Assembly: GCF_023704175.1 (NCBI RefSeq)
Contig: NZ_CP084530.1
Span: forward strand, 3,782,001 to 3,846,000
DNA: 64,000 nt
Direction of reading: 5' to 3'
Source: Paenibacillus sp. YPG26
GTDB taxonomy: Bacteria; Bacillota; Bacilli; Paenibacillales; Paenibacillaceae
In this document: positions 16,370-24,563 of the stretch, piece after piece
Layout of the letters: each line of letters opens with the position of its first letter
Numbering within the stretch: position 1 is the first letter of the stretch
Notes under the pieces: generated by a model
The model's input: only the letters and a program-made list of their open reading frames with translations
The model's database searches: none
Told to the model about the DNA's origin: nothing
Made by a program: the position numbers and the translations under genes

Positions 16370-18181
16370 TTAGATGCTAAAGAAGCTCCAGCTGTACAAA
16401 TAGATGACAAAGGCTGCAGTTGCAGCCAGGAAAAGATACTGCAGCACGGTTACTCTCCGCTTGCGGACTAAGCTTGTCAGCAGTCTCACGATCAAGACAG
16501 ATACCAGGAAGACCGGCAGGTAGATCAAGAGAAATGACCACTGAGGTATCCTGTGGACGAACAGCTCCTGAGTAGAGATGACGAACAGGAAATAGACGAT
16601 GAATAAGACAGAGACCAGTGTGCTGAACCAATCGATACGGACCCTTTTACGACGCACAAGCCCTATCAGCCCTAAGATCAGAGCAACAATCACCTGCAAA
16701 GGATAGATGAGGGCCAAACCAAGCAGGATACCTATATTTAAAGCAGGATGATAGATTGGCGAGTTCTGGCGCTCGTATATCATCGTAGGAATGGAGCTTA
16801 ACGCCAGCGTATGCTGCTCACGATCCACATAGATTAGCTCCTGAGAACTCTCATTCCGGAAAAGGTTGGGCTCAATCTGCAGATAGCGCTGATCTTTCAT
16901 TGTAATCACACCGTCTTCTACCGCCTTCACGTGAACCGCGGACAAATTCTGGGCGAAGTTGAACGGACCGCGAAGATGTGCCCGATTGGGAACATAATAT
17001 CCCTCCACGCTTTTTAGTTCCTGGACGGTTGTGGGATTCGCGGCCTGCGTGACCTTATGGCTGTCAGGATAGAACCTGTCCAGATAAGCGCCGATAAGCT
17101 GCTCGATGATATTAATTCCTTCCCCGGAGTTGGTCGATATGAAAATCCCGGTACGCTCGGAAGGAAGCAGATACATGTATGACTCAAATCCATCAATACC
17201 GCCGTCATGCTCGATCAGCCTTAGACCATTCTGATTACGTTCATAGAAGCCGTAAGCCATCCCCGGCATGCTCTTATTCGGGGTGAACTGCGTCTCATGC
17301 ATCAGCTTGGCTGCCTTGTTCGAGAGAATACGGCTTCCTTCATACTGCCCTTCCTGGAGATGGGCAATCATAAAATGCGTCATGTCCTCTGCCGTTGAGT
17401 TCAAGGCTCCCGAAGGGAGGTAGTGTATATAGGAGTAAGGAGCCGCCTTATAGTTCCCATTCTCATAGGAATAACTCTTGGCCAAATTAGGATCCGATTC
17501 TTCAAAGTGAAAGCTGGAGTGATTCATCTGGAGCGGCTTGAAGAGACGATCACGGATCACTTCCTCAAATGGCTTGCCTTCTATCTTCTGGACCAGGTAA
17601 CCGGCTAAGGACATACCCTGATTGCTGTAGGCAATCTGTTCACCCGGCTTCCGGCAGAGACCGGGCAGCCCTGCCTTAACCGCTTCCTCAAGCGGTATCT
17701 GCTGATCCTTATCACGTCCTACGGCATAGATAGATTCGCAAAAGCCTGCCGTATGGGTCAGCAGATGATGCATCGTAATCGGACTATGATCGATATAAGA
17801 TAGCTTAAGATCCGGAGCATACTGCTTAATGTCCTTATGAAGGTCTATCTTCCCCTCCTCAACCAGCTGCATAACCGCTGTAGAAGTGACCGACTTCGAG
17901 ATCGACCCCACACGGAAGATTGTCTTGTGAGGATCGGCGGCCATCTTCTGCTCCAGATTGGCATACCCATACCCCTTCATCAGGACAGTCTGGCCGCCTT
18001 GCACCACGGACACCACGGCACCGGGCACAGGATACTGCTTCATCTTGCTGTTCATGAATTCATCCAGGAAAGCCTCAAGCTCTGGCTTATCTGGAGCGGA
18101 CGCACTTACGGAAGCTGGAACTACGGAGCATAACAACGCTGCAAGCAGCAGCCAGCTGGCAAATTTCAATTTGATGAACAA
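16370..18181 (-). CDS. Membrane-anchored serine hydrolase, class C beta-lactamase family
   Basis: This 603-residue protein has a signal peptide (about 1-28), a class C beta-lactamase/PBP4*-like domain at about 35-370 and a C-terminal membrane part with four helices. Catalytic signs are Ser-x-x-Lys in VGSISKSVTS, Tyr-x-Asn in IAYSNQGMS and His-x-Gly in IEHDGGIDGF. Family members act as DD-peptidases, esterases or peptidases of D-residues. The TTG start at 18181 is chosen because AGGAGGG lies six bases upstream; a TTG at 18211 is less likely. The C-terminal four-helix module is found in a subset of Bacillota homologs. It is a single-gene unit ended by the shared bidirectional terminator. Confidence 0.88.
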   Translation of the reverse strand: MFIKLKFASWLLLAALLCSVVPASVSASAPDKPELEAFLDEFMNSKMKQYPVPGAVVSVVQGGQTVLMKGYGYANLEQKMAADPHKTIFRVGSISKSVTSTAVMQLVEEGKIDLHKDIKQYAPDLKLSYIDHSPITMHHLLTHTAGFCESIYAVGRDKDQQIPLEEAVKAGLPGLCRKPGEQIAYSNQGMSLAGYLVQKIEGKPFEEVIRDRLFKPLQMNHSSFHFEESDPNLAKSYSYENGNYKAAPYSYIHYLPSGALNSTAEDMTHFMIAHLQEGQYEGSRILSNKAAKLMHETQFTPNKSMPGMAYGFYERNQNGLRLIEHDGGIDGFESYMYLLPSERTGIFISTNSGEGINIIEQLIGAYLDRFYPDSHKVTQAANPTTVQELKSVEGYYVPNRAHLRGPFNFAQNLSAVHVKAVEDGVITMKDQRYLQIEPNLFRNESSQELIYVDREQHTLALSSIPTMIYERQNSPIYHPALNIGILLGLALIYPLQVIVALILGLIGLVRRKRVRIDWFSTLVSVLFIVYFLFVISTQELFVHRIPQWSFLLIYLPVFLVSVLIVRLLTSLVRKRRVTVLQYLFLAATAAFVIYLYSWSFFSI

Positions 18182-18308
18182 GATTAGCCCTCCTATTAGA
18201 TGAACCTGCAAATAATTAAGTTCAGTCTACCAGGGCAGCCTTTCCCTCACCTGTCGAAATTCTTACATTGATCTTAAGCTTCTTTATTTCGATATTAGGA
18301 ATAACCCT

Positions 18309-18431
18309 TCAGCACATCCATTCAGCACATTGCTGCATCCCGCCAAACGAATACACACCAGTATCATTACTTAACCGCGCTGTCTGGCCATAACCACTTG
18401 CCCATAGTCCATATCCTTGTTTGTTCAGCAT
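18309..18431 (-). CDS. Possible 40-residue peptide or gene remnant
   Basis: A short frame with AAGGAAG seven bases before its ATG encodes 40 residues, rich in Gly, aromatic residues and ending C-A-E-W-M-C. It has no signal peptide. Two readings are possible: a real small peptide, or the decayed end of a serine hydrolase, since GYGLWASGYG and YSFGGMQ resemble C-terminal parts of class C beta-lactamase-like proteins and an intact member lies next to it. The rest of the 313-base gap from 18182 to 18494 shows no gene; it holds the upstream region of the serine hydrolase. Confidence 0.3.
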   Translation of the reverse strand: MLNKQGYGLWASGYGQTARLSNDTGVYSFGGMQQCAEWMC

Positions 18432-18494
18432 GAATGTCTTCCTTGGTTAATACGCAGCTAATAGCATTAGAAAGGTTGCTATCTAGCAGTTATA

Positions 18495-19256
18495 CTATGC
18501 TTCCGAGCGCTTCTTCATCAGGAATTGGCTGAATTTATTACCGCTCCATATCTCGTGAGTAATGAACTTGCCGTTATAGAACAAACCGAAAGTAGTCCAG
18601 ACTAATGGTGCTGTCCGCGCCTCTTCCTTCGTATTGATTCTGTGTGCCTGAAATGGGACGCCCTGATCTTCTGCTGCTTGTCCCAGTTCTTCCACCATAC
18701 CCACCGCGAACGGACATTGAGCCGTGTAATAAATGCACACACCCTCACGTTCAGGAGACCGTATTGCCTGGTTAGCAAAGAAAGGTATAACCGCCCGCTC
18801 ATTCCACCTCCAAACCGCTAATTGAAAGTAAGGCTCAGCTTGATCCATGATTTTGAATCCCACATGCTCAAAGAAACGCTTATCACTCAGATACGGGTAA
18901 TTCTTCTTCCCTACAATATGTACAATCCCATCCATGCCTCGTGATAAGGCATCTTCCTTGCAATAATTCAGCAATTGTCTGGCATAGCCATGATTCTTAT
19001 ATCTGCCGGAGACCCACAAACAGTTGATATACATGTAGTTGGGAGCCTCAACAGGAACCCATGCGCTTTCGGCGGGCAGATATTCAATAAATACTTTGGC
19101 CCGCTCATCCAGGCGATAGAACACAAGACCCTCACTCATTCTTTCGGAAATCCATTTCTTCTTTTCGCCCACGGCATTTTCATAAGATTTGGCGCCTAAC
19201 GCGCAGCATAGATGCTCATCCGCAATATTATCCTTGGTAATCTGAAGAAAACCCAT
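18495..19256 (-). CDS. yoaP: YoaP-like GNAT family N-acetyltransferase
   Basis: This 253-residue protein has two parts. Residues about 60-150 form a GNAT acetyltransferase with the acetyl-CoA loop region near CLWVSGRYKNHGYARQLLNYC. The C-terminal part (about 165-253) corresponds to the YoaP-like domain and includes CIYYTAQCPFAVGMVEEL, which is thioredoxin-like in look. Length and order fit B. subtilis YoaP. The start at 19256 has GGAGGTGGGGAA directly upstream; a longer in-frame extension to 19355 lacks a ribosome binding site. The substrate is unknown. It lies 127 bases downstream of modA on the same strand and may be a separate unit. Confidence 0.8.
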   Translation of the reverse strand: MGFLQITKDNIADEHLCCALGAKSYENAVGEKKKWISERMSEGLVFYRLDERAKVFIEYLPAESAWVPVEAPNYMYINCLWVSGRYKNHGYARQLLNYCKEDALSRGMDGIVHIVGKKNYPYLSDKRFFEHVGFKIMDQAEPYFQLAVWRWNERAVIPFFANQAIRSPEREGVCIYYTAQCPFAVGMVEELGQAAEDQGVPFQAHRINTKEEARTAPLVWTTFGLFYNGKFITHEIWSGNKFSQFLMKKRSEA

Positions 19257-19383
19257 TTCCCCACCTCCAATTGCAATGTAGTTAGAGCCAGCTATAATCC
19301 TCCACCCATTCGACAATAAGCCTGAAAAAGTTCCACGTGGAGCAATATTTTGCAAATAATGAGACTGAACGCTGCCTCCCCGG

Positions 19384-20235
19384 TCAATTCAGAATGGAGA
19401 ATCCATATTTAACGAAGACGTCAAGCGCCTCTTTTGACTGCAAGTATGTGTAAAAGTCCGCGGTCTCTCTGGGATGCCTGGTCGCCTTAACGATACCGAT
19501 ATGGTACTCGATTGGCTTGTACAATTCGGGGTCTACTGTGAAGGCGACCCTTACCTGCTGCGAGGTTAAGGCGTCTGTCTTATAGACGAATCCGGCGTCT
19601 GCATTTCCCGTTGCTACATATTGAAGAACCTGCCTTACGTCTTTCCCCTGGACTATCTTGGGCTGCAGCGGGTCCCACAGCTTCAGGCGTGTGAGCGCTT
19701 CTTTGGCATAACCTCCTGCAGGCACACTCTCCGGAATCCCCATCGCAATATTCTTCACACTGTCCTTGGACAAGTCTGTCATGTTCGCAATTTCTGCAGT
19801 CCCGTCTGTTGGCACCACAGCCACAAGCTCGTTGCTCAGCAGCTTCTTTTGCTGATTGATATCGATGAACCGCTGATCTACCAGTGCCTTCATATACTTT
19901 GGAGCCGCAGACAGAAATAAGTCCGCAGGCGCCCCCTGCTCAATTTGATGCTGCAGAGCGCCGGATGCGCCAAAGTTAAAATTCAGCCTGATATTAGGAT
20001 GCGCAGCTTCATAAGCCTGCTGAATATCCTTCAGGGCATCCGTCATACTGGCCGCCGCCGATACAACCAATTCAGCGGTCTCGGCTGGGTTAGCAGTGGA
20101 CTTTCCCGCACTCCGCGCTGGAATATCCGCCCCGCTGGGTGCCCCCTTATTATCAGGTGCTCCGCAACCTGCCAAGGCCGCCATCAAGAATAAGACTATG
20201 GACCATAACACACTAATTCTCGCCTTCTGTAACAT
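19384..20235 (-). CDS. modA: ModA-like molybdate-binding lipoprotein
   Basis: This 283-residue substrate-binding lipoprotein of the ABC uptake type has a lipobox LAGC at residues 21-24 after a short signal sequence. The ModA core is clear: VVSAAASMTDALKDIQQAYE, FNFGASGALQHQIEQGAPADLFLSA, and the hinge sequence ATGNADAGFVYKTDA. Ser and Ala residues in AAS and GASG bind the oxyanion in the family. The start has TTAGGAGGG. No modB or modC gene is in the window, so it is an orphan here. It could serve molybdate or tungstate. Confidence 0.9.
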   Translation of the reverse strand: MLQKARISVLWSIVLFLMAALAGCGAPDNKGAPSGADIPARSAGKSTANPAETAELVVSAAASMTDALKDIQQAYEAAHPNIRLNFNFGASGALQHQIEQGAPADLFLSAAPKYMKALVDQRFIDINQQKKLLSNELVAVVPTDGTAEIANMTDLSKDSVKNIAMGIPESVPAGGYAKEALTRLKLWDPLQPKIVQGKDVRQVLQYVATGNADAGFVYKTDALTSQQVRVAFTVDPELYKPIEYHIGIVKATRHPRETADFYTYLQSKEALDVFVKYGFSILN

Positions 20236-20367
20236 GGGTCCCTCCTAACTGTATGGGTATGACTCACTAAACGTTTGTTCTACCATTTTATCATGCTATC
20301 GCATCTCTTTGTCCTCTCAGGGGAACTTCACCCTTGCAAGGTTACAAGCAAGATTCCAAAATTTGCA

Positions 20368-20397
20368 TTGACAAATCGACAAAGATGAATATATATT
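20368..20397 (+). promoter_or_regulatory. Promoter of the siderophore transport operon
   Basis: TTGACA (20368-20373) and TATATT (20392-20397) are 18 bases apart, directly before the Fur box. Confidence 0.6.
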
Positions 20398-20398
20398 T

Positions 20399-20417
20399 GA
20401 TAATGATAATCATTATC
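20399..20417. promoter_or_regulatory. Fur box, perfect 19-bp consensus
   Basis: GATAATGATAATCATTATC matches the classical Fur consensus at all 19 positions and extends by further AT pairs on both sides. It starts two bases after the -10 box, so iron-loaded Fur would block transcription initiation of the ABC operon. Confidence 0.93.
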
Positions 20418-20464
20418 AAATAATGAGACTACAAATAGATCTCACAATCAGGAAGGGTGCACAT

Positions 20465-21535
20465 ATGAATACCACAAGAAAGTTCTCATTTAACACACTA
20501 TTAATCTCAGTTGTACTGATACTGGCCCTGGCCGGTTGTTCCAGTCAGCCATCTGGTTCAGCTCCTGCATCGACACCAGCTAAGGCTGCTTCAGCAGCTG
20601 CCGAGACTCCGAAAACAACGACGGAATATCCGATTAAGATCAAGCACGCTTTCGGGGAAACGGTCATCGAGAGCAAACCTGAACGGGTAGCTACGATTCA
20701 ATGGGCGAATCATGATGTGGCTCTTGCGCTTGGCGTTGTACCGGTGGGCTTCTCCGCGGCAAATTACGGTGTTCAGGATAACAGCGGACTTCTGCCTTGG
20801 ACTGCCAAGAAGCTTAAAGAGCTGGACGCGGATAAGCCGAACATCTTCCAGGATACCGACGGTCTTGACTTTGAGGCCATCTCCGACTCCAACCCGGATG
20901 TCATTCTTGCGTCTTACTCCGGCATCACCCAGGAAGACTATGATACTCTTTCCAAGATTGCTCCAGTTGTAGCCTATCCAACTACCCCGTGGCTGACCAC
21001 ATGGCGCGAGCAGGTTCTGTTGAATGCCACAGGCATGGGCATGAAGGCAGAAGGCGAACAGCTCATCAAGGATACAGAGAAGTTAATTCAAGATAAAGCC
21101 AGCGCATACCCTCAACTTAAAGGTAAAAAGGTAGCCTGGGTCAATTTCTCAGCTAAGGACATGTCCAAGCTTCATATCTATACACCGGCAGATCCCCGCG
21201 GCGCTTTCCTCCAGGAGCTTGGCATGGTCTACCCGGAGAGTGTAACCAAGGCAATTAAGGATCCTAATAACTATTCCATGAATCTGAGCGCTGAGAACGC
21301 CGATATTCTTAACGATGCCGATATCCTGATCGGATATGGCGGCGAAGACTTATATCAAGCAGTGAAGGCAGATCCTCTGCTTGGCAAAATTCCAGCAATC
21401 CAGCGCGGCTCGGTAGTGTTCATCGGTGACGGTACACCTCTGGCAGCTGCCGGTAACCCGAATCCGCTGGCAATCGGTTATACCATTGATGAGTACCTCA
21501 AATTAATCGAAGGTGCCATTAACAAGATCAAATGA
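20465..21535 (+). CDS. Iron-siderophore ABC transporter, substrate-binding lipoprotein
   Basis: This 356-residue lipoprotein of the FecB/FepB class has a signal sequence with lipobox ALAGC at about residue 24. The mature part has the type III binding fold: TTEYPIKIKHAFGETVIESKPERVATIQW at its start (read in parts), VILASYSGITQEDYDTLSKIAPVVAYP in the middle, and IGYTIDEYLKLIE at the end. It would capture a ferric siderophore outside the membrane. The start at 20465 follows GGAAGGG; an earlier ATG at 20423 lacks a ribosome binding site and is close to the Fur box. It is first in a four-gene operon. Confidence 0.92.
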   Translation: MNTTRKFSFNTLLISVVLILALAGCSSQPSGSAPASTPAKAASAAAETPKTTTEYPIKIKHAFGETVIESKPERVATIQWANHDVALALGVVPVGFSAANYGVQDNSGLLPWTAKKLKELDADKPNIFQDTDGLDFEAISDSNPDVILASYSGITQEDYDTLSKIAPVVAYPTTPWLTTWREQVLLNATGMGMKAEGEQLIKDTEKLIQDKASAYPQLKGKKVAWVNFSAKDMSKLHIYTPADPRGAFLQELGMVYPESVTKAIKDPNNYSMNLSAENADILNDADILIGYGGEDLYQAVKADPLLGKIPAIQRGSVVFIGDGTPLAAAGNPNPLAIGYTIDEYLKLIEGAINKIK

Positions 21536-22572
21536 GCAGCATTTCAGGTACAGGAAAAGAGAGGTTAAAGCCGCACACCCCGGCACGTTTCACACTTATC
21601 TTGGTGATCTGCCTAGTTCTGCTTGGTGTGTGCGCCTTGGCCTCTCTGGTCCTAGGCTCCCGGCTGGTGGCAATAGATGAACTGCTGAATGGTTTGTTCC
21701 ATCTTAACGTGGATTCTTACGAGGCTAACGTAGTCCGCAAGAGAATATCCCGGACCGTATTCAGCTTGATGTGCGGCGCGGCACTCGGTGTATCCGGAGC
21801 GCTGATGCAGTCGGTTACCCGCAATCCTATTGCGGACCCGAGTATACTAGGGGTTAACACCGGCGCGTCCTTGTTCGTGGTATGCGGCATTGCATTCCTG
21901 AACATAAGCACCGCCAATCAATATATATGGCTCGCTTTAGCCGGAGCCGCGATAACTGCTGTATTCGTATTCGGAGTCGGCTCTGTAGGGCGTGGCGGTG
22001 CCACGCCCATTAAGCTTGTACTGGCAGGAGCGGCCACTACGGCCGCCCTCTCCTCGCTGGTCACCGCCATCATGATCCCCCGCTCTTATGTCATGGATCA
22101 ATTCAGATTCTGGCAGGTGGGGAGCGTTGGTTCGGCTTCCTGGAGTGCCATTGCCACGTTTACCCCGTTCCTGCTCATTGGGGTTCTGATCGCGATCTTT
22201 ACAGCTCCGGCATTGAATGCGCTGGCACTTGGAGACGAGGTTGCGACCGGACAGGGCGTTCGAACGGGAACCCTTAGACTGGTATCGGCTCTTGCGGGTG
22301 TTCTACTGTGCGGCGCAGCTACTGCGCTGGCAGGCCCTATTGGTTTTGTTGGTCTCCTATCTACGCATGTCATCCGCCTTATTCTTGGGCCTGACTTGCG
22401 TTTTGTTATCCCTATGTCCGCTATATCAGGAGCCATTATTCTGACTATAGCCGATATATGCGGCAGGCTCCTCGGCAGCCCCGGAGAGCTTGAGGTTGGC
22501 GTGGTCACCGCATTTATTGGGGCTCCCATCCTCATTATCCTAGCTATGAAATCGAAAGTGCGATCACTATGA
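21532..22572 (+). CDS. Iron-siderophore ABC transporter permease (FecCD family)
   Basis: This 346-residue permease of the BtuC/FecCD fold has about nine to ten helices. Family markers are LPR/RISRTVFSLMCGAALGVSGALMQSVTRNPIADPSILGVNTGAS (residues 60-110, in parts) and the C-terminal coupling region with FVGLLSTHVIRLILGPDLR. It overlaps the binding-protein gene by four bases (ATGA). It pairs with the next gene to make a heterodimeric channel. The context gives the substrate class, a ferric siderophore, but not the exact compound. Confidence 0.92.
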   Translation: MSSISGTGKERLKPHTPARFTLILVICLVLLGVCALASLVLGSRLVAIDELLNGLFHLNVDSYEANVVRKRISRTVFSLMCGAALGVSGALMQSVTRNPIADPSILGVNTGASLFVVCGIAFLNISTANQYIWLALAGAAITAVFVFGVGSVGRGGATPIKLVLAGAATTAALSSLVTAIMIPRSYVMDQFRFWQVGSVGSASWSAIATFTPFLLIGVLIAIFTAPALNALALGDEVATGQGVRTGTLRLVSALAGVLLCGAATALAGPIGFVGLLSTHVIRLILGPDLRFVIPMSAISGAIILTIADICGRLLGSPGELEVGVVTAFIGAPILIILAMKSKVRSL

Positions 22573-23600
22573 ATAATCCATCTATTGAATTTATTATGGC
22601 GGGCCGTCGCCGGAGACGCCGCCGCTGGATCCTTGTTACCAGCCTGCTGGCGGCACTCTCATGTATTCTTTGCGTCGCGATGCTTTTACTGGGGAGCACC
22701 ATCTACCCGGTTGAGGATGTCATCCGCGTGCTTACGGGAGAGCATATCAAGGGCGCGTCTTTTGCCGTAAATACCATACGTCTTCCAAGAATGCTGGCAG
22801 GACTATTTGCCGGATTTGCCTTCGGGGTGGCCGGCTATACCTTCCAGACCATGCTGCGCAATCCCCTTGCGAACCCGAATGTTATCGGGATTACGTCCGG
22901 GTCCAGCGCGGCAGCCGTCTTCTGCATCATCATTCTTCACGCCAATGGGACTGTCGTATCCGTCGCCTCTGTTGCCGCGGGTCTGGCTACTGTCCTGTTA
23001 ATTTATCTCTTGTCCAGAGGGAAGACCTTCTCGGTCGGGCGGTTAATCCTTGTCGGGATTGGCATACAAGCCATGCTTGACGCGGTGATATCCTATCTTC
23101 TGCTTGTCAGTGCACAGCAGGATATTCCAGCCGCGCTCAGATGGCTCACGGGAAGCCTCAATGGCTCCGCGATGCAGGAGCTCCCGCCCCTGGTTATCAC
23201 GGTTGTTGTCCTTGCGCCTATTGTTATCGTGCTGGGAAGACATCTGGGCATCTTGGAGCTTGGCGAGCAATCGGCTTCCTCTCTCGGTGTGAACACGGAC
23301 AAGACAAGGGTAGTGCTGATCCTAAGCTCTGTCTGTATGATTGCTATGGCTACCGCTACCACGGGACCTATAGCCTTTGTCTCCTTCCTTGCGGGACCGA
23401 TTGCCAAAAGACTGACCGGAGCTGGCTTCTCGGGCGTCATTCCGGCAGGACTTGTTGGTGTTAATCTAGTGTTGGCGTCAGATCTGATCGGCCAATTTGC
23501 TTTTGAATACAGATTCCCGGTCGGTATCATAACTGGACTACTCGGAGCGCCGTACCTGATCTTCTTGCTAATCCGAATGAATCGAAGGGGTGAACTATAA
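22569..23600 (+). CDS. Iron-siderophore ABC transporter permease, second subunit (FecCD family)
   Basis: This 343-residue membrane protein is the partner of the preceding permease. The N-terminus is very basic (AGRRRRRRRW) before the first helix. The BtuC-family marks IRLPRMLAGLFAGFAFGVAGYTFQTMLRNPLANPNVIGITSG (residues 60-102, in parts) and FVSFLAGPIAKRLTG are clear. It overlaps the upstream gene by four bases and touches the downstream ATPase gene at one base, so the four products should be made together. Confidence 0.92.
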   Translation: MNNPSIEFIMAGRRRRRRRWILVTSLLAALSCILCVAMLLLGSTIYPVEDVIRVLTGEHIKGASFAVNTIRLPRMLAGLFAGFAFGVAGYTFQTMLRNPLANPNVIGITSGSSAAAVFCIIILHANGTVVSVASVAAGLATVLLIYLLSRGKTFSVGRLILVGIGIQAMLDAVISYLLLVSAQQDIPAALRWLTGSLNGSAMQELPPLVITVVVLAPIVIVLGRHLGILELGEQSASSLGVNTDKTRVVLILSSVCMIAMATATTGPIAFVSFLAGPIAKRLTGAGFSGVIPAGLVGVNLVLASDLIGQFAFEYRFPVGIITGLLGAPYLIFLLIRMNRRGEL

Positions 23601-24412
23601 TGCAACCGACTCATCTTTTTAAGGCCGAACAAGTCACCTCGGGCTACGATCACAAGGCGGTGGTCCAAGGCGTCAGTCTTGTTATTCCCAGTAATCAAAT
23701 AAGCGTGATTATCGGAGCCAACGGCTGCGGGAAATCCACGCTTCTCAAGACACTGGCCCGGCTGATCAAGCCTGAATCGGGCACAATTACACTTAACGAG
23801 AAGCCCATCGGCCGAATTCCTCCCAAGCAGCTGGCCCGGGTCTTGGGCCTGCTGCCGCAGTCTCCGGTTGTCCCGGAAGGGATCTCGGTCGCGGATCTTG
23901 TGGGGCGGGGAAGATTCCCGCACCAATCCTGGCACAGCGGATGGACTAGGAAGGATACGGAAGCTGTCGCCGAAGCGATGCGCATCATGAATATTACGGA
24001 GCTTGCCAATCATCATATTGATGAGCTGTCCGGCGGTCAGAGACAGCGCGTATGGATTGCCATGGCGCTGGCGCAGCAGACGGATATTCTATTTCTGGAT
24101 GAGCCGACAACCTTTCTGGATATCACTTACCAGGTCGAGATCCTTGATCTGCTCACAGACCTTAACCGCAAATACGGAACTACAGTTGTCATGGTCCTTC
24201 ACGACATTAACTTGTCGGCGCGTTATGCGGACCATATCTATGCGCTGTATCAGGGGGAGCTGATCGCTGAAGGCAAGCCTTCCGAGGTCATTACAAGCTC
24301 TCTGGTCAAAGACATCTTCGGGCTGGACTGCTCGGTGATCGAGGACCCCATCTCGGGTTCTCCTCTCGTGCTGCCCATAGGGCGTCATCACGTTAGAGAC
24401 GCGAACCAGTGA
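23600..24412 (+). CDS. Iron-siderophore ABC transporter ATP-binding protein
   Basis: This 270-residue ATPase powers the FecCD-type importer. Walker A is GANGCGKST at about 39-47, the signature is LSGGQRQR at about 140, Walker B is ILFLDEPT at about 160-167, and the switch His is in MVLHDINLSARY. The C-terminus ends GRHHVRDANQ. Its start codon shares one base with the previous stop. It closes the Fur-regulated operon, and a hairpin follows. Confidence 0.93.
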   Translation: MQPTHLFKAEQVTSGYDHKAVVQGVSLVIPSNQISVIIGANGCGKSTLLKTLARLIKPESGTITLNEKPIGRIPPKQLARVLGLLPQSPVVPEGISVADLVGRGRFPHQSWHSGWTRKDTEAVAEAMRIMNITELANHHIDELSGGQRQRVWIAMALAQQTDILFLDEPTTFLDITYQVEILDLLTDLNRKYGTTVVMVLHDINLSARYADHIYALYQGELIAEGKPSEVITSSLVKDIFGLDCSVIEDPISGSPLVLPIGRHHVRDANQ

Positions 24413-24433
24413 TACCGCATGCCGTTCAGCCAC

Positions 24434-24470
24434 CAAAGGGCAGGAGCTTCTGAGAAGCCCCTGCCCTTTG
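24434..24470 (+). terminator. Hairpin ending the siderophore operon
   Basis: CAAAGGGCAGG and CCTGCCCTTTG form a perfect stem with an inner loop. The T run after it is poor. Confidence 0.6.
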
Positions 24471-24515
24471 TGCTGCTCGGATGCAGTTCCCTATGCAGTC
24501 TGCACCGGCAAGCTA

Positions 24516-24544
24516 AAGGGCCATCCCTATCCGGGATGGCCCTT
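24516..24544 (-). terminator. Intrinsic terminator of leuA
   Basis: AAGGGCCATCC and GGATGGCCCTT pair perfectly around seven bases, 19 bases after the leuA stop. Confidence 0.75.
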
Positions 24545-24563
24545 GCTTGCAACGCCGATGAAG

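Noticed and set aside
16145..16471. 108-codon plus-strand frame after the TetR gene
   Set aside because: It runs through the repeated bidirectional terminator into the antisense of the serine hydrolase, so it cannot be a normal gene.
23093..24016. 307-codon minus-strand frame across the FecCD permease and ATPase genes
   Set aside because: It crosses two well-supported genes on the other strand, and its sequence is rich in Arg and Pro without any motif.
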